A stretch of DNA of 64,000 nucleotides from Variovorax sp. PAMC28562. GTDB taxonomy: Bacteria; Pseudomonadota; Gammaproteobacteria; Burkholderiales; Burkholderiaceae_C. The notes under the pieces are model-generated. The model did no database searches, was not told where the DNA came from, and saw only the letters and a list, made by a program, of their open reading frames with translations. Below, one piece after another: positions 27,192 to 35,200 of the stretch. A program made the translations under genes and the position numbers. Numbering within the stretch: the stretch's first letter is position 1; every line of letters starts with the position of its first letter. The stretch is taken from assembly GCF_014303735.1 (NCBI RefSeq), contig NZ_CP060296.1:2801501-2865500 (forward strand), written 5' to 3'.

Positions 27192-28327
27192 CTGCTTGGC
27201 CGCTGAACGACTTCATTGAGCAGCTTGCTGTAGGTTGCCGTGATATCGGCGTTGCCCGGAAGGTAGCGCGCGATGCGTGTGCGTTGGGTGTCGCGATAGG
27301 CATCGGCGTGCAAATCGTGCATGTCGATGGCTTCGAGCAGGCGTGCGCTGCCGGCTTCGACATCGTTGCCGGTGTAGTAGTAGCCAAGGTCGGCGCACAG
27401 ATGTGCGTTGTGCACCAACGCGTAGCCCTGCCAGCAGGCTTCGAGGTAGAGATAGTTGAGTGGGTTTTCCAGCTGGTGCGACACCACGATGTCGGTTTTT
27501 TCAGCGAGAAACATCGGCGTCTCGTAGCGACCCAGAAAAACCGCCTTGTGGTCGCGCACGATGTCGAGCTGGTTCATGAGCGCGATGAAGTCCTTGTTTT
27601 CTCGTGCCATGCGCTCGGCGTTGGTCACCTGCAGCAATCCGATGGCGGATGGTCGCTCGCGGTATGCGGCTTCTGCAATCAGGGCGGGATAGAGACAGAA
27701 CTTGACGATGTTGATATTGGGTTCGAGCACGCTCAGGCGGCGCGGCCCCGCGCCTGGCCGATACACGCCAAGGTCCGGCAAGTGCTGCGAACGCTCCTCC
27801 AGAAACACCGGGCTCCACACGAAGGGAATCGCACGCGCCTTTTGCCGCCGCAGCACCTCGAAGTAGGAGCGACTGATGTGGTCGACCTGCGGCACCATCC
27901 AGATGTCGTCGTAGCGCTGATTGATAAAGAGGTTGCCGTTCCACATCGGCTTGTCGAACAGCACGGCTTCGGCCGCGAACATGTATTCGGTGCTGCAGCA
28001 GTAAGACACCAGCCTCCCGCCGCGGCGCTTGAGCGCATCGGTTTGGGCTGGGTCGATCTGGCCTCCCAGCTCGATGAGCACGTCGAACTGGTCCTGGCTC
28101 GCATCGAAAGCCTCCGTCGGCCAGCGCGCCAGGTCCCAGGGCAGGGCGCTGGTGACCGGCACCGCCGTGGTGTTGGCCAGGGTGACCGACGCGACGTTGG
28201 GGCAGTGCTTGAGCGCTTCCGCCAGGAATACCGCGTTTTGCTTGATGCCGTTGTTCCAGAGCGTCTCGGCTGCATGGTGAAGGCCAATCGTAATGCCAAC
28301 GCGTAATTGTGAAAGATTGTCGGCCAT
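27188..28327 (-). CDS. DUF2827-family protein, probable glycosyltransferase (copy 1)
   Basis: 379 residues. With the two other copies in this window it shares the N-terminal pattern VGITIGLHHAAETLWNNG then QNAVFL, a central EPNINIVKFCLYP, and a C-terminal VSHQLENPLNYLYLEACW, ALVHN and GYYYTGND. The last block resembles the nucleotide-sugar donor site of GT-B enzymes (Glu-Ala then Gly-x-x-x-Val/Ile-x-Asn). No signal peptide, so cytoplasmic. DUF2827 is an uncharacterised family as far as I know; enzymatic function is inferred from motifs and neighbours. This copy is the most divergent of the three and is read away from the adhesin, coupled to the GT2-like gene. Confidence 0.75.
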   Translation of the reverse strand: MADNLSQLRVGITIGLHHAAETLWNNGIKQNAVFLAEALKHCPNVASVTLANTTAVPVTSALPWDLARWPTEAFDASQDQFDVLIELGGQIDPAQTDALKRRGGRLVSYCCSTEYMFAAEAVLFDKPMWNGNLFINQRYDDIWMVPQVDHISRSYFEVLRRQKARAIPFVWSPVFLEERSQHLPDLGVYRPGAGPRRLSVLEPNINIVKFCLYPALIAEAAYRERPSAIGLLQVTNAERMARENKDFIALMNQLDIVRDHKAVFLGRYETPMFLAEKTDIVVSHQLENPLNYLYLEACWQGYALVHNAHLCADLGYYYTGNDVEAGSARLLEAIDMHDLHADAYRDTQRTRIARYLPGNADITATYSKLLNEVVQRPSR

Positions 28328-28416
28328 GAATGGGAAGTCTATCGCGCTGCCTTCCTTTTATTCACCGTTGTGGATTATTCTGCTCGCACTGCCTACTAGT
28401 TCATACGGAGTAACTT

Positions 28417-28944
28417 ATGCCTTATTCATTTCCCCCAAAATTCTCTCGACATTCTTTCGCGATGGCTTTTTTCCTGATTGCTGGCAGCGCCGGTGCACAA
28501 ACTGCGACGCCCACGAAAACAGGTAATGCTGCTTATCCTGCCGTTCCTGAAATGCAAATTCAGCGCGCCGAATTTGGAGTCTTTCGGGATCTGAACAGTC
28601 CTGCAGCCACGCTCGACCCGACCCGTGTTGTTTCCCGTGATGGCCGACCGATCGGCTGGGTGATCGCAGTCGACACGCAAAAACCGACGGTGCGCTGGCG
28701 CGAGGAGTTCACCGTGCCGGCGCCACCTCAACGCTGGGGATTGACGCCAGACAAAGGTGACATTCGGCCGACTACGGTCTCCGCGGACAAGCTGACTGCC
28801 ACCACGGAGCGTCAGGTCATGGTTGGCGGCGGCACGATCTCGCATTGGTGGAAGTTGGACGCCACCGATGCGCGCGGCCCGCACACGATGCGTGTGTATG
28901 TGGAGGATGTTCTGGTCAGCAACTTTAGCTTCGACGTAAATTAA
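28417..28944 (+). CDS. Small exported protein beside the adhesin, unknown family
   Basis: 175 residues from ATG 28417, with GGAG about 7 bases upstream. A signal peptide (HSFAMAFFLIAGSAGAQ) is followed by an all-beta-looking mature domain with no cysteine, ending TMRVYVEDVLVSNFSFDVN, which suggests an immunoglobulin-like sandwich. It is not a lipoprotein. A strong terminator follows at once, so it is a single-gene unit lying between a DUF2827 gene and the giant adhesin. Possible roles are a periplasmic chaperone or surface accessory of the adhesin; nothing in the sequence proves this. Confidence 0.7.
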   Translation: MPYSFPPKFSRHSFAMAFFLIAGSAGAQTATPTKTGNAAYPAVPEMQIQRAEFGVFRDLNSPAATLDPTRVVSRDGRPIGWVIAVDTQKPTVRWREEFTVPAPPQRWGLTPDKGDIRPTTVSADKLTATTERQVMVGGGTISHWWKLDATDARGPHTMRVYVEDVLVSNFSFDVN

Positions 28945-29201
28945 AATTACAAATAAATCACTTTAATTCACAATAAATTAACAAAGGCCCTGCGGGGCCT
29001 TTTGTTTTTACTACGTTGGAAAAAGTAATTCTTTTGATCTAAAAAAAGATCGTGCATTAGTTCCAGTTAACAGTGTGTTGCAGCAATTGAGTTTTGCAAA
29101 TTGACGTGTAATGTTCTGTTCCACGGTTTCCTGTCCTACTTTAGTCTCGCTGGCAAGTAGCGCTGATTGCGCCAATTCCAACCTGATATCGGGAGCCGTT
29201 A
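28945..29201 (+). promoter_or_regulatory. AT-rich leader region upstream of the adhesin
   Basis: 257 bases with the terminator of the preceding gene (28983-29009), a GATCT-A6-AGATC inverted repeat at 29036-29051, and a possible sigma-70 promoter: TTGAGT at 29087-29092, 16-base spacer, TAATGT at 29109-29114. The adhesin ribosome site GGGAG is at 29191-29195, 6 bases before its ATG. The promoter is a best guess. No long homopolymer or short tandem repeat suggesting phase variation was seen. Confidence 0.4.
28983..29009 (+). terminator. Rho-independent terminator
   Basis: Eight-base stem AAAGGCCC / GGGCCTTT with a TGCG loop followed by TGTTTTT. It is a textbook intrinsic terminator 38 bases after the small exported protein gene and isolates it from the adhesin. 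Confidence 0.9.
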
Positions 29202-32200
29202 ATGAACAAGAGTTACCGCAGTATTTACAACGAGGCGCTGGGCGCCTGGGTCGCCATTTCCGAAATTGATTCGGCGCACGGTAAGGGGAGTTCGAGCGGG
29301 CGGGGCGGGCTGGTAACGGGGGGTCGGGGCTTGGCCGCCTCGCTCACCGCCATTGCTGCCGCTTGCCTGCTGGCGTCAGGGCCTGCGTGGGCTGTTGTCA
29401 GTGGTACTGACAACGGCGTGGCTTCAGCCGGGGGCATTGCGATTTCCTCGAACGGTTCGCCGGGCGTTGGCGCGGTAGCCAACGCATCGAACACTTTTGC
29501 GGTGGGTACGGGTAGCGTTGCTAGTGGCGTCAGCGCCATTGCTGTTGGCGTCAACGCTGCGGCCGCAGGCGTCGACAGCGTTGCTATCGGCGAGGCTGCG
29601 GGTTTCGGTTCGACCACCGCGGCAGCACGGGAAATATCGATCGGCACCAATGCGGGACGCAGCAATCAGGCCACCGACAATATTTCTATCGGGACCAGCA
29701 GCGGTATCGGTGCCAACCAGCCAAACAACGTTTCCCTTGGAAACCTTGCCACTGCAACAGGCGGTCAGGCCGTCGCCATCGGCTTCAATGCCAACGCGGT
29801 GAACGACAGTGCCATTTCGATTGGTGCGGGCGCTAATGCTTACATCAACGCCCTCGCCATCGGGCGCAGCACGACTGCAACCGGATTTGCCGGCACAGCC
29901 GTTGGCACCAGTGCAGCGGCAAACGGCCAAAACGATGTGTCCGTGGGCGCGTACGCGGGCGCGGGCTCCACTGGTACTTCTGCAAATCCCGCCCTCCGCG
30001 GCGGTCGCGTCTTTCTTGGAACGCAGGCTGGATACAACGCGACGGGTCACGACAGCATTGCGATCGGGTACGTTGCCGGCCTTGGGAGTGCCGGTGACTA
30101 CGGCGTCTCAATCGGCGAGAACTCCAACGCCAATGCAATAGATTCCATCGCCATCGGTCACTCGGCAAAGGGATTCGGCGCGAATGCTGTCTCCATCGGC
30201 ATCGCTTCCACTGCTTCGGGTCCGAACGCAATCGCGATGGGCATCAACTCGGTGAGTTCCGGTGACTCTGCGGTCGCACTGGGCGCAGGCGCGACGGCCA
30301 ATCAAAACTACGCCATCGCCGTTGGTCTGAATTCAGCCGCAACCGGTTTTGGTGCCATCGCTACTGGCCCTGCGGCCATCGCCTCGGGCAGCCAAGCCGC
30401 CGCCTATGGCTACAACGCCAATGCGTCGGGCAACCAGGCTGTCGCGATCGGCCTGACCGCAAATGCTTCGGGACTCAACTCTGTGTCCATCGGCACGCTC
30501 GCGAGTGCCGCAAATGCCACCGCTGTGGCCATCGGAGTCCAGGCAGCTGCCAATTCAGGCAATGATGTTTCCATTGGTGCGAATGCTGGAGTCGGTTCCA
30601 GCGCTGCAGGGGGTGCCAGCCGTATCTCGCTAGGTGCCGCTTCAGGTCAGAACGTCATCGGCGTTGGCAACGTAGCAGTCGGCATCCTTGCAGGTCGCAA
30701 CATCGGTACCGTGGGGACACCGGTCGACTACACCGTAGCGGTGGGCGGCTCAGCCCTGGCCTCAGCAAACCACGCCACGGCCGTGGGTGTGCTGAGCGCG
30801 GCAAGTGGCACCAGTTCTGCGGCTTTGGGCGATAGCGCCAATGCCAGCGGCGTCAATGGCGTCGCCGTCGGCTTGAACGCCAATGCGCAAGGTACGAACA
30901 CCATAGCGGTGGGGACCGGTGCACAGGCACTCGGCGCCAGCAGTCTCGCCGTGGGCAATACCGCTTCCGCAGGAAGCGCCGGTATTTTTGCGACTGCGGT
31001 TGGCTACAACGCCAACGCAAGCGCCAACACCTCGACTGCTGTGGGTTTTGGCGCCAATGCCACAGGCGCAAACTCAGCGGCGTTTGGTGAGAGTGCTGCC
31101 GCGCGAGGAACGGGCAGTGTCTCGCTCGGCTCGGCATCCAACGCGACGGGCGGTCAATCGGTCGCCTTGGGTAGCAACGCAAATGCGCTGAACACCAGCG
31201 CTATTGCCATCGGCGTCGGCTCACAAGCCCTCGGCGTCAGCAGCATCGCCATCGGTGTCGGCAATCGCGTCACAGGCGCCAAGAGCGGCGCGATCGGCGA
31301 CCCGACCACCATCACCGGCACCGGCAGCTATTCGCTGGGTAACGACAACAACATCGCATCCAACAATGCGTTCGTGATCGGCAACAACGTCACCATCGCC
31401 TCGGGCCTGGACGGCGCCGTGGTATTGGGCAACAACTCAACGGTGTCGGCGGCGACGGCTTCGGCCAGCACGACCATCGGCGGTACGACCTACACCTACG
31501 CCACTGCCGGCGCTGCGCCTGCGGCAGGCGATGTGGTGTCGGTCGGCACTGCCACCGCGCCTCGCCAAATTCAAAACGTGGCTAATGGGCGAGTAACGGC
31601 TACGAGTCTGGACGCAGTCAATGGCTCGCAGCTCTATTCGGGCCTGAGCACTACCGGCAGCAGCATCGCTTCGCTGTCCACGTCGACCAGCACGGGGCTG
31701 AGCACGGCCACCAGTGGCATCGGGTCGCTGTCTACCGGCTTGAGTTCCACGAACAGCAGCGTCACGTCGCTGTCTACCTCCACGAGCACGGGTCTGAGCA
31801 CCGCCACCAGTGGCATCGGGTCGCTGTCTACCGGCCTCAGTTCCACGAACAGCAACGTCACATCGTTGTCGACTTCGACATCGACCGGCCTGAGCACGGC
31901 CACCAGCGGTATTGGATCGCTGTCGACAGGTGTGAGCACGACCAACAGCAACGTCACGTCGCTGTCGACCTCCACGTCGACGGGCCTGAGCACCGCCACC
32001 AGCGGTATCGGATCGTTGTCGACAGGTGTGAGCACGACCAACAGCAATGTCACTTCGCTGTCGACCTCGACCAGCACGGGCCTGAGCACGGCGACAAGTG
32101 AAATCACGTCGCTGTCGACCTCCACGTCGACCGGCCTGAGCACGGCCAACAGCAATGTGACCTCGTTGTCGACTTCGACCAGCACAGGCCTGAGCACCGC

Positions 32201-35200
32201 CACCAGTGGCATCGGATCGTTGTCTACCGGCCTTAGTTCCACCAACAGCAACGTCACATCGTTGTCGACTTCGACATCGACCGGCCTGAGCACGGCCACC
32301 AGCGGTATTGGATCGCTGTCGACAGGTGTGAGCACGACCAACAGCAACGTCACGTCGCTGTCGACTTCGGCCAGCACGGGTTTGAGCACGGCGACAAGTG
32401 AAATCACGTCGTTGTCGACCTCGACTTCGACGGGCCTGAGCACCGCCACCAGTGGCATCGGCTCGCTGTCTACCGGCCTCAGTTCCACGAACAGCAACGT
32501 CACATCGTTGTCGACTTCGACATCGACCGGCCTGAGCACGGCCACCAGCGGTATTGGATCGCTATCGACAGGTGTGAGCACGACCAACAGCAACGTCACG
32601 TCGCTGTCGACTTCGGCCAGCACGGGTCTGAGCACGGCGACAAGTGAAATCACGTCGTTGTCGACCTCGACTTCGACGGGCCTGAGCACCGCCACCAGTG
32701 GCATCGGCTCGCTGTCTACCGGCCTCAGTTCCACGAACAGCAACGTCACATCGTTGTCGACTTCGACCAGCACGGGCCTGAGCACCGCCACCAGCGGTAT
32801 CGGATCGTTGTCTACCGGCCTGAGCACGACCGATAGCAATGTCACGTCGCTGTCGACTTCGACCAGCACGGGCCTGAGCACCGCCACAAGTGGCATCGGA
32901 TCGTTGTCTACGGGCGTGAGCACGACGAACAGCAATGTGACGTCGCTGTCGACCTCGACGTCGACCGGCCTGAGCACCGCCACCAGCGGTATCGGCTCGC
33001 TGTCCACGGGTGTGAGCACGACCAACAGCAACGTGACGTCGCTGTCGACTTCGACCAGCACGGGCCTGAGCACCGCCACCAGCGGCATCGGCTCGCTGTC
33101 CACGGGTGTGAGCACGACCAACAGCAACGTGACGTCGCTGTCGACCTCGACCAGCACGGGCCTGAGCACCGCCACCAGCGGCATCGGCTCGCTGTCCACG
33201 GGTGTGAGCACGACCAACAGCAACGTGACGTCGCTGTCGACCTCGACCAGCACGGGCCTGAGCACCGCGACGAGCGGTATCGGATCGTTGTCTACCGGCC
33301 TGAGCACGACCGATAGCAATGTCACGTCGCTGTCGACTTCGACCAGCACGGGCCTGAGCACCGCCACCAGCGGCATCGGCTCGCTGTCCACGGGTGTGAG
33401 CACGACCAACAGCAACGTGACGTCGCTGTCGACCTCGACCAGCACGGGCCTGAGCACCGCGACGAGCGGTATCGGATCGTTGTCCACCGGCGTATCCAAC
33501 CTGACGACATCCTTGTCCACCGGCATCACGACCGGCGGCCTGGTGGTCACAGGCGCGACCACGACCAACGGCATCGACAACAGCGGGCAGAAGATCACGA
33601 ACGTCGCAGACGGCACGGCCGCAGCCGACGCGGTCAACTTCAGCCAGTTGACCAGTCTGTCGACCAGTGCCGGTGCGGCCGCCAAGTACTTCCAGGCCAA
33701 CTCGAGCGGCACGGCAGCCAGCGCGACGGGTGCTGATTCCGTGGCCATTGGCCCGCAGTCGGTCGCTTCGGTTGCGAACGCCGTTGCGATCGGCAACGGT
33801 GCCAGTGCATCGACCGCTAACTCCGTGGCGCTCGGCGCAGGAAGCACGGCGACGGTAGCGGCAACGCCGACGGCCAGTTCCACCATCGGTGGGGTGACCT
33901 ACTCGGGATTTGCGGGCGCCGCGGCAGCCACAGCGGGTACGGTGTCGTTCGGCACAGCCGGCAATGAACGACAACTGCAAAACGTCGCTGCCGGTCAGGT
34001 CACGGCGACCTCGACCGATGGCATCAACGGCTCGCAGCTGTATTCGGGCCTGAGCACTACAAGCAGCAACGTCACGTCGCTGTCGACTTCGACGTCGACC
34101 GGGCTGAGCACGACGAACAGCAATGTGACCTCGTTGTCGACTTCGACCAGCACCGGTCTGAGCACGACGAACAGCAATGTCACGTCGCTGTCGACCTCGA
34201 CGTCGACGGGCCTGAGCACCGCTACCAGCGGCATCGGATCGCTGTCTACCGGCCTGAGCACGACCGATAGCAACGTCACGTCGCTGTCGACTTCGACGTC
34301 GACCGGGCTGAGCACGACGAACAGCAATGTGACCTCGCTGTCGACTTCGACCAGTACCGGTCTGAGCACGACCAACAGCAATGTCACGTCGCTGTCGACC
34401 TCCGCGTCGACGGGCCTGAGCACCGCTACCAGCGGCATCGGATCGCTGTCTACTGGCCTGAGCACGACCGATAGCAACGTCACGTCGCTGTCGACTTCGA
34501 CGTCGACCGGGCTGAGCACGACCAACAGCAATGTGACCTCGTTGTCGACTTCGACCAGCACCGGTCTGAGCACGACGAACAGCAATGTCACGTCGCTGTC
34601 GACCTCCGCGTCGACGGGCCTGAGCACCGCTACCAGCGGTATCGGATCGCTGTCTACTGGCCTGAGCACGACCGATAGCAACGTCACGTCGCTGTCGACT
34701 TCGACGTCGACTGGGCTGAGCACGACCAACAGCAATGTGACCTCGTTGTCGACTTCGACCAGCACCGGTCTGAGCACGACCAACAGCAACGTCACGTCGC
34801 TGTCGACCTCCACGTCGACGGGCCTGAGCACCGCCACCAGCGGTATCGGCTCGCTGTCCACCGGCGTATCCAACCTGACGACATCCTTGTCCACCGGCAT
34901 CACGACCGGCGGCCTGGTGGTCACAGGCGCGACCACGACCAACGGCATCGACAACAGCGGGCAGAAGATCACGAACGTCGCAGACGGCACGGCCGCAGCC
35001 GACGCGGCGAACTTCGGTCAGCTGACGAGCCTCTCCACGAGCACGTCGACGGGTCTGAGCACGTCGAACAGCGGTATCAGTTCTTTGTCGACCGGCATGA
35101 GCACCATCAATTCGACTGGTGCCAAGTACTTCCACACCAACAGCACACTGCCCGACAGCAGTGCGCTGGGTACGGACAGCACGGCGATCGGGCCGAATGC

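Noticed and set aside
29041..29047. A7 tract upstream of the adhesin as a phase-variation switch
   Set aside because: Too short and located in an inverted repeat well upstream of the promoter candidate; no evidence of slippage.
31661..33500. CRISPR-like regular direct repeats
   Set aside because: Repeats are in frame with a protein, have no unique spacers of constant length, and there are no cas genes.
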